From the NCBI RefSeq assembly GCF_002532045.1, contig NZ_NWTG01000036.1, forward strand, positions 1 to 61,838: a stretch of 61,838 bases of DNA, written 5' to 3'. Shown in pieces: positions 42,703 to 50,937 of this stretch. The DNA comes from Bradyrhizobium sp. C9. GTDB lineage: Bacteria; Pseudomonadota; Alphaproteobacteria; Rhizobiales; Xanthobacteraceae. The position numbers and the translations under genes were made by a program. Positions within the stretch are counted from its first letter, which is position 1. Every line of letters starts with the position of its first letter. The notes below the pieces were generated by a model. It did no database searches and had not been told where the DNA came from. It was given only the letters and a program-made list of their open reading frames with translations.

Positions 42703-43938
42703 TCAGGCCATGGCGAGCCGCTGCCGCGACCGCATCATGAGCAGCAGGATGATGCTGACATTGAGCAGGTTCCAGGCGAGGCCATTGGCGAAGGCCGCGG
42801 CGTAGGAGCCGGTGGCGTCGAAGATCACGCCCGAGATCCAGCCGCCGAACGACATGCCGAACACCGAAGCGAAGATCACGATGCCGATCCGGGTCGCGGC
42901 CTCGGCGGCCGGCATCGCCTCGCGCACGATGATGGCGTAGCTCGGCACGATGCCGCCCTGGAACAGGCCGAACATCGCCGAGATGACGTAGAGCGAGGTC
43001 AGGCTGTCGAAGAACAGGTAGAACAGCAGCGCCGCGCCCTGCGCGATCGAGCCGATCAAGAGGGTGCGGATGCCGCCGATCCGGTCGGCGAGGAAGCCGG
43101 AGCCGATCCGGCTGATGATGCCGAAGCCCAGCATCAGCGACAGCATCTCGGCGCCGCGCGCCACGCCGTAGCCGAGATCGCCGCAATAGGCGACGATGTG
43201 AACCTGCGGCATCGACATCGCCACGCAGCAGGAGATCGACGCGAGCGACAGGATCGCGGTGAGCGCATTGGTGGAGAGCCGCATGTCGACCCGCGGCGGC
43301 GCCGCGTTGACATGGCTGCGCCGGGTCGCCGCCCCCATCAGCAAACGCAGCACCACGAGCGCAAGCGCCATCGCGATCGCGGTGAAGATACCGATCGCGA
43401 TATGGGTGGTGCGCCAGCCGACGCTCTGCATGCCGAAATTGACCAGCGGCGGCCACACCGTGCCGCCGACATAATTGCCGCTGGCGGCGATCGCGACCGC
43501 CAGGCCGCGGTAGCGCTCGAACCAGTGCGAGGCCTCCGCCATCAGGGGACCGAAGGTCGCGGCCGACGACAGGCCGATCGCGAAATGCAGCAGGATGAAG
43601 GCCCAGATCGACGGCGCATAGCCGGCGCAGATATAGCCGAGGCCGAGAATGCCGATCCCGGCGCCAATCGCCGAGACGATGCCGTAGCGATCGCTGATCT
43701 TGCCGGTCACGACCTGGCCGAGGCCGAAGCCGAGCATCACCATCGTGAAGGCGAGCGAGGCCGTTCCGCGGGTCGCGCCGAAATCGGTCTGCACCGCCGG
43801 CAACGCCACCACGACCGACCACATGCCGACGCTGCCGAGCGAACCGATCACCACGGCGACGGCAAGACGCAGCCATGCCCGGCGCGAGTCGGGAATGAAC
43901 ACTGCAGCTTCAGGGGAATATTCAGAAGAAATTACCAC
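42703..43938 (-). CDS. MFS transporter, OxlT/monocarboxylate-porter-like
   Basis: A 411-residue inner-membrane carrier with 12 predicted segments, ending MMRSRQRLAMA. The TM2-3 loop reads GKISDRYGIV and the TM8-9 loop ADRIGGIRT. TM4-5 includes ASHWFERYRGLAVAIAASGN, typical of the OxlT/MCT branch of organic-acid porters. The first codon is GTG at 43938 with no clear ribosome site, so the true start may lie a few codons inside. Substrate unknown. Confidence 0.87.
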   Translation of the reverse strand: MVISSEYSPEAAVFIPDSRRAWLRLAVAVVIGSLGSVGMWSVVVALPAVQTDFGATRGTASLAFTMVMLGFGLGQVVTGKISDRYGIVSAIGAGIGILGLGYICAGYAPSIWAFILLHFAIGLSSAATFGPLMAEASHWFERYRGLAVAIAASGNYVGGTVWPPLVNFGMQSVGWRTTHIAIGIFTAIAMALALVVLRLLMGAATRRSHVNAAPPRVDMRLSTNALTAILSLASISCCVAMSMPQVHIVAYCGDLGYGVARGAEMLSLMLGFGIISRIGSGFLADRIGGIRTLLIGSIAQGAALLFYLFFDSLTSLYVISAMFGLFQGGIVPSYAIIVREAMPAAEAATRIGIVIFASVFGMSFGGWISGVIFDATGSYAAAFANGLAWNLLNVSIILLLMMRSRQRLAMA

Positions 43939-44045
43939 GGCACGCGGAACTTCGTCGGCATTTGCCTCAAGGTCAAGCGCGTTGCCGAGAGATTAGGCAT
44001 GCAGCAACAAGGGGACGTGCTGAACTCGCCGGCGCGTGAGGCATC

Positions 44046-44489
44046 TCAGTTGCCGTAGTTCGGATCCTGCGCCTGGAACGGACCGCACTTCGCACCGATG
44101 CCGAAGCGCTGATCGAAATCCACGGTGCCGCCGCCGACCGGTATGCGGGTCGGCGGCAAGCCGCGCGTGTACTGGTCGACGGTGACGGACTTCTTGTCCG
44201 CGCTCATTGTCACATGCACCGGCTCGAGGTCCTTGCCCTTGTTGAGCTCGGTCAGATCGAGCGTGTAGTAGCCGTCCGCCGTCTTGCCCGCGGCCATGCC
44301 GCCATGCGGCGCGAAGACGACGGATTGCGGCAGGTAGACCTCCATCAGGACACCGTTACCCTTGCAGGCGATCATGCGGATCATCCAGGCCCGGTCGTCC
44401 GGCAGCGTCACGGCGGACGCCGGCACCGACAGCAACGCGATCGCAGCAGCAAGGCCTGCTGTCATGGTTCGACCTGTCCGGTTCGACAT
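44046..44489 (-). CDS. Exported protein of unknown function
   Basis: A 147-residue protein with a signal sequence (RTMTAGLAAAIALLSVPASA) and a mature part with two cysteines (MIACKGNG, GAKCGPFQ) likely joined by a disulfide. No family is recognised. The frame is open further upstream to 44564 but ATG 44489 gives a proper signal peptide. Probably periplasmic. Confidence 0.65.
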   Translation of the reverse strand: MSNRTGRTMTAGLAAAIALLSVPASAVTLPDDRAWMIRMIACKGNGVLMEVYLPQSVVFAPHGGMAAGKTADGYYTLDLTELNKGKDLEPVHVTMSADKKSVTVDQYTRGLPPTRIPVGGGTVDFDQRFGIGAKCGPFQAQDPNYGN

Positions 44490-44757
44490 CGATGCCTCTG
44501 GTGGTTGAGTGGCGTTGCTGGCGTTTGGTCGGAGGCCGGGCCGCGAAAGTTCAATCCGCGTCATGCACCGCAGCGATCGCAGCCGACCGATCGAGCGGGA
44601 ATATCGTCCGTCGAGCCGTGATCCATGCTGATGAGAAAACTGCTACAATGCGAGCCGGTTCACATCGGCGGCTCGCCGTCCGGACCTATCATCCCGCCCG
44701 GATGGCGCGCAGCTCGCAAGGTTGAAGGATCGAAGCGCACATCGTCGGAGGATCGCC

Positions 44758-44967
44758 ATGCATTCGTCGTCAGCAGAGTGGTTGCCCGTTGCGTCAGCGC
44801 CGTCGGACCGGGAGCTCGAGGTCTGTGTCCTCGACTATGACGGCATGGTGCACGCGCTGATGTTCCCGTGCCACCGGGACGGTTCCGAATGGGTCGACCA
44901 TGCCGGCAGCAGGCATCTCGACATCCAGCCGACGCATTGGCGCAAATGGATGTTATCGGCCAATTGA
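44758..44967 (+). CDS. Small cytoplasmic protein of unknown function
   Basis: A 69-residue protein starting at ATG 44758 behind a perfect GGAGG. Its sequence (LEVCVLDYDGMVHALMFPCH ... HLDIQPTHWRKW) looks like a short beta-rich domain of phage-like or DUF551-like type: the ending ThWr.W is common in that group. Function unknown. It is followed by another short gene with its own ribosome site. Confidence 0.6.
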   Translation: MHSSSAEWLPVASAPSDRELEVCVLDYDGMVHALMFPCHRDGSEWVDHAGSRHLDIQPTHWRKWMLSAN

Positions 44968-45071
44968 CGCCGCCATGATCGGTCCCGGGCGGCCGACGCC
45001 GATCTCGCGCCGGTCCGGATATTGAGCTAGACTTGCCACGTGAGGTTCAAGGGTGGGCCAGGAGGCTCGTC

Positions 45072-45368
45072 ATGGAATCACACGTGGTCCCCTTCGAAAA
45101 TCGCTGGACCAACGGCAAGCGTGCCTGGGAGTGGCATTGCGAGCTCGAGCGGCTGGGCGTGCCCACGGTCCGCACGATGTATTGCGAGCATGAGACGCAC
45201 CATCGCGACGAGCTTGCCGTGGTGTTCGACATTCCCGCGGGCTTCGTTCGCGACTGGCTGGCGTTTCATGACCAGCGCGCCGCCCGGCACCAATTGCTGT
45301 GGCGCGCCAGCGTCATCACGCTCGGCCTCATCGCCGCATCGGGCGTCGTGCTCGGTGCGTTCAGATAG
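45072..45368 (+). CDS. Small C-terminally anchored membrane protein
   Basis: A 98-residue protein: a soluble N-terminal part with aromatic and His residues (WEWHCELERLGV, YCEHETHHRDEL) and one membrane helix at the end (ASVITLGLIAASGVVLGAF). ATG 45072 follows GGAGG. No family recognised. It lies 200 bp before flhA on the same strand but is probably separately expressed. Confidence 0.6.
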   Translation: MESHVVPFENRWTNGKRAWEWHCELERLGVPTVRTMYCEHETHHRDELAVVFDIPAGFVRDWLAFHDQRAARHQLLWRASVITLGLIAASGVVLGAFR

Positions 45369-45483
45369 AGGCTGCGCGACCTCCGCCGCCGGAACGGCCG
45401 GGCGGTCCCGCCGCCCCTCGCGGCCGGGAATCCCCGATGCCCGGCGCCTGCGACGACCCGCACACCCCCGCAAAACGCACTTA

Positions 45484-45498
45484 TTAACCCTTTGCTAA
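45484..45498 (+). promoter_or_regulatory. CtrA-like box upstream of flhA
   Basis: TTAA-ccctttg-CTAA differs by one base from the CtrA consensus TTAA-N7-TTAA and lies about 70-85 bp before the flhA start. CtrA controls flagellar genes in alphaproteobacteria, and ctrA is encoded 7 kb away. Confidence 0.45.
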
Positions 45499-45568
45499 CC
45501 ATACACCCGGCAAGAATTGCCGAGTGAAGTCGAGTGTCGTCGAACGCGTATGACGGGTGGAGATCCCC

Positions 45569-47803
45569 GTGGACGCCAGCGCGGTGCCTCACTTTCGGAA
45601 CGGCGGCCCTGCGGCCGTCGCGCAGACGCTTGGCGGCCGTAGCCGCCAGTCGCGGGGGAGAGCGGCTACCATGGTCGACGTCACGGCGGGTCAGGGCACG
45701 GCAGGCAAGGGCGGATTGCCTGGTCTCGGCGAGATCGGCGACATCCTCAAGCGCGGCGATCTCGCGCTGGCGCTCGGCGTCCTCACCATCCTGGTGGTGC
45801 TGATCCTGCCGCTGCCCTCGATCGTGCTCGACCTCTTTTTGGCGGTCTCGATCACGATTTCGATCCTGATCCTGATGACCTCGCTGTTCATCCAGGCGCC
45901 GCTGGAATTCTCGTCGTTTCCGACCATCCTGCTGATCTCGACCATGATGCGGCTGTCGCTGAACATGGCCTCGACCCGGCTGATCCTGAGCCACGGCCAC
46001 GAGGGCACCGCGGCCGCCGGCCACGTCATCGAGGCGTTCGGCAACTTCGTGATGGGCGGCAACTTCGTGATCGGCATCATCGTGTTCGCGATCCTGGTGA
46101 TCGTGAACTTCGTGGTCATCACCAAGGGTTCGGGCCGCATCGCCGAAGTCGCGGCGCGCTTCCAGTTGGACTCGATGCCCGGCAAGCAGATGGCGATCGA
46201 CGCCGACCTGTCCGCCGGACTGATCGACGAGAAGACCGCCAAGGAGCGCCGCAAGGCGCTGGAAGACGAGAGCGGCTTCTTCGGCGCGATGGACGGTGCC
46301 TCGAAATTCGTTCGCGGCGACGCCATCGCCGGCCTCCTGATCGTCGGCATCAACATCGTCGGCGGCATCATCATCGGCGTCGCCCAGCAGGGCCTCTCCT
46401 TCGGCGAAGCCGCCCGCACCTACACCGTGCTGACGGTCGGCGACGGCCTCGTCACCCAGGTGCCGGCGCTGATCGTCTCGACCGCCGCCGGCCTCCTGGT
46501 CTCCAAGGCCGGCATCACCGGCGCCGCCGACAAGGCGCTGATGCGCCAGCTCTCCGGCTATCCGCAGGCGCTCGGCATGTCGGCCGGCGTCATGCTGGTG
46601 CTGGCGCTGCTGCCGGGCATTCCGACGCTGCCGTTCCTGGCGCTCGGCTCCGGCGCCGCGGCGCTGGCCTGGAACGCGCGCAAGAAGAAGCGGGTCGCGA
46701 ACGCCGCCGAGGCCGCCGCCGCTGCCGCCCCCGCTGCTGCCGCGGCCGCCGCCGCTGCCGCCGCGGAAGAACCGATCGCCGCGGCGCTGAAGATCGACGA
46801 CCTCAAGATCGAGCTCGGCTACGCGCTGCTGCCGCTGGTCAACGGCCCCGACGGCACCGACCGCCTCACCGAGCAGATCAAGGCGCTGCGCCGCTCGCTC
46901 GCGATCGAAATGGGCTTTGTGATGCCGGCGGTGCGCATCCTCGACAACGTCCAGCTCGAGGCCAACAGCTACGCCATCAAGATCAAGGAAGTCGACGCCG
47001 GCACCGGCAAGATCTGGCCGAGCCAGTTCATGGTCATGGATCCCGCCGGCAACCAGGTGCAGCTGCCCGGCATCCACACCATCGAGCCGACCTTCGGCCT
47101 GCCCGCGACCTGGGTCGATGCCGGCCTGAAGGAAGAGGCCGCGCTGAAGGGCTACACCGTGGTCGATGCCGCGACGGTGCTGTCGACCCACCTGACCGAG
47201 CTGCTCAAGACCAACATGTCGGACTTGCTGTCCTACGGCGAGGTGCAGAAGCTGCTGAAGGACCTGCCGAAGGAGCAGGGCGAGTTGATCAAGGACATCG
47301 TGCCGAGCCAGGTCACGGTGTCGGGCATCCAGCGCGTGCTGCAATTGCTGCTCGCCGAGCGGATCTCGATCCGCGATCTCTCGACCATCCTCGAGGGCAT
47401 CGCCGACGCGCTCGCGTTCTCGCGCAATCCGGCCACCATGGTCGAGCATGTCCGCGCCCGGCTGGCGCGCCAGATCTGCGCTCAGAACACCTCTCCGAAC
47501 GGCTATCTGCCGCTGATCGCGCTGTCGGCACGCTGGGAGCAGGCGTTTGCCGAGTCGATCGTCGGTCAGGGCGACGATCGCAGCCTGGCGATGCAGCCCT
47601 CCAAGCTGTCGGAATTCATGACCGCCGTGCGCAACGCCTTCGAGCAGGCGGCGCGCGAGGGCGAAGCGCCGGTGCTGGTGACCTCGGCCGCGATCCGGCC
47701 GTTCGTTCGCTCGCTGGTGGAACGGTTCCGCTCGCAGACGACCGTTTTGTCGCAGGCGGAGATCCATCCGCGGGCCCGGCTGAAGACCGTCGGCAGCGTG
47801 TAG
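45569..47803 (+). CDS. flhA: Flagellar export-gate protein FlhA
   Basis: A 744-residue protein. The N-terminal half has eight predicted membrane segments (VLTILVVLILPLPSIVLDLF onward) with the family motif TMMRLSLNMASTRLILSHG. The cytoplasmic half (about 400-744) is the nonameric ring that docks export chaperones. It drives flagellar protein export with the FliH-I-J ATPase complex. The linker between halves is a poly-alanine tract (about residues 382-404), unusually low in complexity. GTG 45569 follows GGAGA; GTG 45557 and ATG 45671 are alternatives. No flhB or fliR lies next to it. Confidence 0.93.
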   Translation: MDASAVPHFRNGGPAAVAQTLGGRSRQSRGRAATMVDVTAGQGTAGKGGLPGLGEIGDILKRGDLALALGVLTILVVLILPLPSIVLDLFLAVSITISILILMTSLFIQAPLEFSSFPTILLISTMMRLSLNMASTRLILSHGHEGTAAAGHVIEAFGNFVMGGNFVIGIIVFAILVIVNFVVITKGSGRIAEVAARFQLDSMPGKQMAIDADLSAGLIDEKTAKERRKALEDESGFFGAMDGASKFVRGDAIAGLLIVGINIVGGIIIGVAQQGLSFGEAARTYTVLTVGDGLVTQVPALIVSTAAGLLVSKAGITGAADKALMRQLSGYPQALGMSAGVMLVLALLPGIPTLPFLALGSGAAALAWNARKKKRVANAAEAAAAAAPAAAAAAAAAAAEEPIAAALKIDDLKIELGYALLPLVNGPDGTDRLTEQIKALRRSLAIEMGFVMPAVRILDNVQLEANSYAIKIKEVDAGTGKIWPSQFMVMDPAGNQVQLPGIHTIEPTFGLPATWVDAGLKEEAALKGYTVVDAATVLSTHLTELLKTNMSDLLSYGEVQKLLKDLPKEQGELIKDIVPSQVTVSGIQRVLQLLLAERISIRDLSTILEGIADALAFSRNPATMVEHVRARLARQICAQNTSPNGYLPLIALSARWEQAFAESIVGQGDDRSLAMQPSKLSEFMTAVRNAFEQAAREGEAPVLVTSAAIRPFVRSLVERFRSQTTVLSQAEIHPRARLKTVGSV

Positions 47804-48104
47804 AACTTCCTGTTTGACGCGTTTTCTTCACGCGAACCGGCGTCCATCCCGCATCAAGTGCGGGACAAGCTTTGCTCGAAAAACGCTGTAGCCGTCGCAA
47901 ATCATTTGCGTTTTCGCCTGTGCTTTCTCGCCACAGGCAACTGATTTATGTGGAACAGTCCGAAACGGCCCTATCTGGGGTAACATGATCCGGTGCCCCG
48001 GCAAGATACTGATATTACATCCAGTTAATGTGCATTTCGGGTGCCAGAGACGGGTTTTGATCGCGCCCGATCACGTCTCATCACGCCCTTGTGATGATCC
48101 CTAG
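47804..48104. other. Gene-free stretch with hairpins
   Basis: No coding frame of note. It contains a hairpin GCCTGTG-ctttctcg-CCACAGGC (47918-47940) and a block with CATCCCGCATCAAGTGCGGG that looks like another dispersed repeat. It may hold the end of the flhA transcript. Confidence 0.4.
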
Positions 48105-48130
48105 GGAACGGAATCGACAAATCCTACGTT
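48105..48130 (+). promoter_or_regulatory. EcfG-type (general stress) promoter
   Basis: GGAAC at 48105-48109 and CGTT at 48127-48130 are separated by 17 bases, matching the alphaproteobacterial EcfG consensus GGAAC-N16/17-CGTT. It stands about 80 bp before the 66-residue gene at 48211. Confidence 0.65.
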
Positions 48131-48210
48131 GGTGGGGCACGAGACGTTGAACCGGGCAACGGACCAAACCGACAGATCTACTGAGAGCAGGAAGGCGGCA
48201 GGAGACTTCC

Positions 48211-48411
48211 ATGAACCACTCGATCTACAGCGCTGATCGTACGACGCACCTGAAGATTGTGGTCGTGGCCTTGGTCGCCGGTATCCTGGTCGCTGGTTTC
48301 GGCACCACCGCGCACAATTCGTCGGACGAGGGTTACACGCAGACGGCACGTGTCATGAAGGCCGGCAAGCCGGTCGCGATCACGAGCACGAGCACCTCGC
48401 TGGTCCGCTAA
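48211..48411 (+). CDS. 66-residue membrane-anchored protein, probable stress-response gene
   Basis: A short protein with one membrane segment (LKIVVVALVAGILVAGFG) and a polar, Ser/Thr-rich tail (NSSDEGYTQTARVMK ... STSTSLVR). ATG 48211 follows GGCAGGAGA. An EcfG-type promoter precedes it and a clear terminator follows, so it is a free-standing transcript. Function unknown; its control suggests a role in stationary-phase or envelope stress. Confidence 0.75.
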   Translation: MNHSIYSADRTTHLKIVVVALVAGILVAGFGTTAHNSSDEGYTQTARVMKAGKPVAITSTSTSLVR

Positions 48412-48510
48412 CAGGAGAGTTTCACGAATTCACGTAGTGTTCTTTACAGCCCCCCAAAGTCGCTGCGTGGATATTTAAGACCCCCAACTACCCCCAAGTT
48501 GACTATCGAA

Positions 48511-48541
48511 AACGCCCGCTCCCCACGGGCGTTTTCTTTTT
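48511..48541 (+). terminator. Rho-independent terminator
   Basis: AACGCCCG-ctcccca-CGGGCGTT is followed by TTCTTTTT, about 100 bp after the 66-residue gene. Confidence 0.8.
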
Positions 48542-48577
48542 GTGCGGATGGTGGATCGACGCCACGGCTCTGTCCAC

Positions 48578-48634
48578 GTCATTGCGAGCCACCCGGTCGG
48601 CGGGACGCGCCGCCGGAATGGCTCGCAATGACGG
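48578..48634. repeat. Short dispersed inverted repeat
   Basis: CGTCATTGCGAGCC at the left pairs with GGCTCGCAATGACG at the right across a GC-rich loop. This is a common intergenic repeat of rhizobia. Confidence 0.6.
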
Positions 48635-48663
48635 GTCCACCTCTGATGACGAGGCGCGTTGGC

Positions 48664-49644
48664 CTATCGCGGCGTCGAGCCCGACGCAGGCGGCACGGTC
48701 TCGATCAGCTTGCCGGTGAAGATCGGCGCCGAGGTCGGCTGGCCGTTCGGCGAACCACCGGCCTGCTCGACGGTCACCGCGTAGGTGGCGCCGTTGATCA
48801 CATCAGGATCGTAGCCCGACAGCACCGGGCGCGCGGTGAAATCATCGGCGCCGATCACGCCGAGCGAACGCGGCTGCGGCAGTCTGTCGGAGATCAGCCA
48901 GAGCTCAAAGCTCTTGCCGGGCTCGGACGGCGCGCCGACCTTGCGCACGGTGAAATTCTTGGTCGCGCCGTCGATGGTCATGATGAAGGCCGGCCCGCCA
49001 TTCTGTCCCTGCAACAGCGCGACATATTGCGCCGAAGGCGCGAGCGCCGGCGCCGGCGTCTTCACTTCGACGGTCTGGATGCGCGGCTTCGGACGGATCG
49101 CATTCGGCAACGCGTCGGGCCGGTAGATCTGCAGGCCGAGCGTGACCAACAGCGCGGCCGCGATCGCGGTCGCGGCTGAGGCGATACCGCGCCAACGCTT
49201 CACGCGGCTCGCAAGCGCGATCATGTTGGTGCTGTCGTTGACGCCAAAACGTGGCTGGATTGGTGGCCGTCGAATCTCGGCCGGCTGTGGGATTTCTGAT
49301 GGCTGAGCAGGCTCCGGATCGAACGCCGAACCGAATTCAGGATCGTCGGTTATCGCTGGCGGCGGGGTCACAGTCGCGGCCGGCGTCTCGGGCAGCACCA
49401 GCGGCGCCTGCGGCGCGCCGGCATGGCCGATCGCCGCCTTGATATTTTCCCAGACCACCGGACGCGGTTCGACCAGGCCGACCATCTGGTTCAGCGGCCC
49501 AAGCCTGAACTCCCAGGCCTGCACGAGGGCTGCGAACTCGGTGTCCACGGCCATCATGGTCTCGACCTGCGTGCGCTCGTCGGCATCGAGCGTACCGAGC
49601 GCATATTCCGCGGCGAGCGCGATATGGTCTTCGCTATAGGCCAT
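48664..49644 (-). CDS. RskA-type anti-sigma factor
   Basis: A 326-residue inner-membrane protein. The N-terminal sigma-binding part (about 1-75) has EDHIALAAEYALGTLDADER, then comes a Pro-rich stretch, one membrane segment (about 158-176, ASAATAIAAALLVTLGLQI) and a periplasmic anti-sigma-K domain (SFELWLISDRLPQPRSLG; VTVEQAGGSPNGQPT). It holds the partner ECF sigma inactive until a signal triggers release. It begins four bases after the sigma gene ends, so the two are co-expressed. Confidence 0.88.
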   Translation of the reverse strand: MAYSEDHIALAAEYALGTLDADERTQVETMMAVDTEFAALVQAWEFRLGPLNQMVGLVEPRPVVWENIKAAIGHAGAPQAPLVLPETPAATVTPPPAITDDPEFGSAFDPEPAQPSEIPQPAEIRRPPIQPRFGVNDSTNMIALASRVKRWRGIASAATAIAAALLVTLGLQIYRPDALPNAIRPKPRIQTVEVKTPAPALAPSAQYVALLQGQNGGPAFIMTIDGATKNFTVRKVGAPSEPGKSFELWLISDRLPQPRSLGVIGADDFTARPVLSGYDPDVINGATYAVTVEQAGGSPNGQPTSAPIFTGKLIETVPPASGSTPR

Positions 49645-49647
49645 CAA

Positions 49648-50193
49648 TCAGAGTCCAAGACACTCCCGGATATCCATCAGGCTGCGGCGCAGCCAGGTCT
49701 TCACCGTGTTGACCGGTGTCTCGAACTTTGCGGCGAGCTGCTCGCGGCTCCAGCCGTTGTAATAGGCGAGCAGCACGAGCTTCTGACGATCGGGCTCCAG
49801 ACGACCGACGCACTCCAGCAACCGCTTCAACTCTTCCGTCATTTCCCGCCGCGCCAGCGGATCGGGCGAGTCGGCGGCAACTTCCATCGCCGCAGGCTCG
49901 TCTTCCAGCGAGGACTCGCCTCGCTTGCGTACGACATCGATGGCGCGGTTGCGCGCGATCGACGCCATCCACGTGATCGGGGACGACAGGGCCGGGTTGA
50001 ACTGGCCGGCGCTGTTCCAGATCTTGACGTAGGCCTCCTGAATGACCTCCTCGGCGAGGTCCTGACGCCGCAAGATACGGAGCACGACGCCAAAGAGTTT
50101 CGAGCGGGTCGCGGCGTACAGCCGCTCAAAGGCGGCCTGATCCCCCTTCGCGACGGCGGCGATCAGCCAGACGAGCTCAGCCGGCGTCAGCAT
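49648..50193 (-). CDS. ECF sigma factor
   Basis: A 181-residue sigma-70-family factor with region 2 (RQDLAEEVIQEAYVKIWNSA; WMASIARNRAIDVVRKR) and region 4 (NGWSREQLAAKFETPVNTVK). GGAGGG precedes the start. It directs RNA polymerase to a small regulon under the control of the RskA-like protein encoded directly after it. It resembles the SigK-like ECF group found with RskA. Its target promoters, and the signal, are unknown. Confidence 0.92.
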   Translation of the reverse strand: MLTPAELVWLIAAVAKGDQAAFERLYAATRSKLFGVVLRILRRQDLAEEVIQEAYVKIWNSAGQFNPALSSPITWMASIARNRAIDVVRKRGESSLEDEPAAMEVAADSPDPLARREMTEELKRLLECVGRLEPDRQKLVLLAYYNGWSREQLAAKFETPVNTVKTWLRRSLMDIRECLGL

Positions 50194-50351
50194 TCAGCGC
50201 CCTCCAAGCCTGCATCCCCAATCGCCCCATTGCCGCCGCGCCGCCGATCATCATCTGGTCCGGACAGGTGGTAGCATATTTTGGGACAGCGCGATCCGCC
50301 AAGGGGCTAACAAGTGGCCGACCGCTGACCGCCTTGTGGACAGCGCTCAAC

Positions 50352-50381
50352 AAAAAGCCCGGGCGATCGGCCCGGGCTCTT
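50352..50381 (-). terminator. Terminator of the fliI-fliJ operon
   Basis: AGCCCGGGC-gatcg-GCCCGGGCT has 9-bp arms. On the minus strand it is followed by TTTTTG, 29 bases after the fliJ stop. Confidence 0.75.
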
Positions 50382-50409
50382 AAAGATCGTCAGCGGAGGG
50401 AGCGAGGGA

Positions 50410-50829
50410 TCAGGCGATGACGCCGAGGCGGGCCCGCATCAGGCCGATCGAATCCATGTCGGCTTGCTCGCGGGCGGTCTCCTCCGCGCGCTCGCGCGCC
50501 TGGTCGCGCTCGTCGAGCAGCTCCACCTTCTTCAGTTCCTCGAAGGCTTCCGACAGCAGCGCCTTGGCGTCGTCGAGCTGGGCGCGCAGCTCGTCGGCCG
50601 AACGGGTCAGGTTTTCGCGGCGCTGGATCGCGGCCTTGGCGTAGGTCGGATAGGCGAAGTGCGAGGGATCATTGATCCCGGCGCGCTCCTGCTCGGTCTG
50701 GATCTCGCGCTCGAGCTCGACGGACATGCGCTGGAAGTCCGCGATCATGCCCTCGATCTGGGTAACCCGACGGCGCTTTTCATCGACCTGAAACTTCTTC
50801 AGGCGGATCAGCGTTTCACGTGACTTCAT
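50410..50829 (-). CDS. fliJ: Flagellar export chaperone FliJ
   Basis: A 139-residue, almost fully helical coiled-coil protein (LKKFQVDEKRRRVTQIEGMI; ELREQ-like heptads to the end). Length and position directly after fliI match FliJ, which sits in the FliI hexamer and links it to FlhA. The ATG follows GGGGAG. Sequence conservation in this family is low, so the call leans on context. Confidence 0.85.
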   Translation of the reverse strand: MKSRETLIRLKKFQVDEKRRRVTQIEGMIADFQRMSVELEREIQTEQERAGINDPSHFAYPTYAKAAIQRRENLTRSADELRAQLDDAKALLSEAFEELKKVELLDERDQARERAEETAREQADMDSIGLMRARLGVIA

Positions 50830-50937
50830 CGACTCATACTCCCCAGAAGTCCCAATTCTGAACGCGGGACAGAACCGGCTCCCCCCTGGGCCCCGCCGGC
50901 ATAGCTATGGTGTGCCGGGGATGATGGCCTGACAAAG

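Noticed and set aside
45266..47767. An 833-codon open frame on the minus strand
   Set aside because: Antisense shadow of flhA; the translation is Gly/Arg/Asp-rich and has no recognisable domain.
47918..47940. Hairpin after flhA as a terminator
   Set aside because: It is over 100 bp from the stop and lacks a U-tract; kept only as part of the gene-free stretch.
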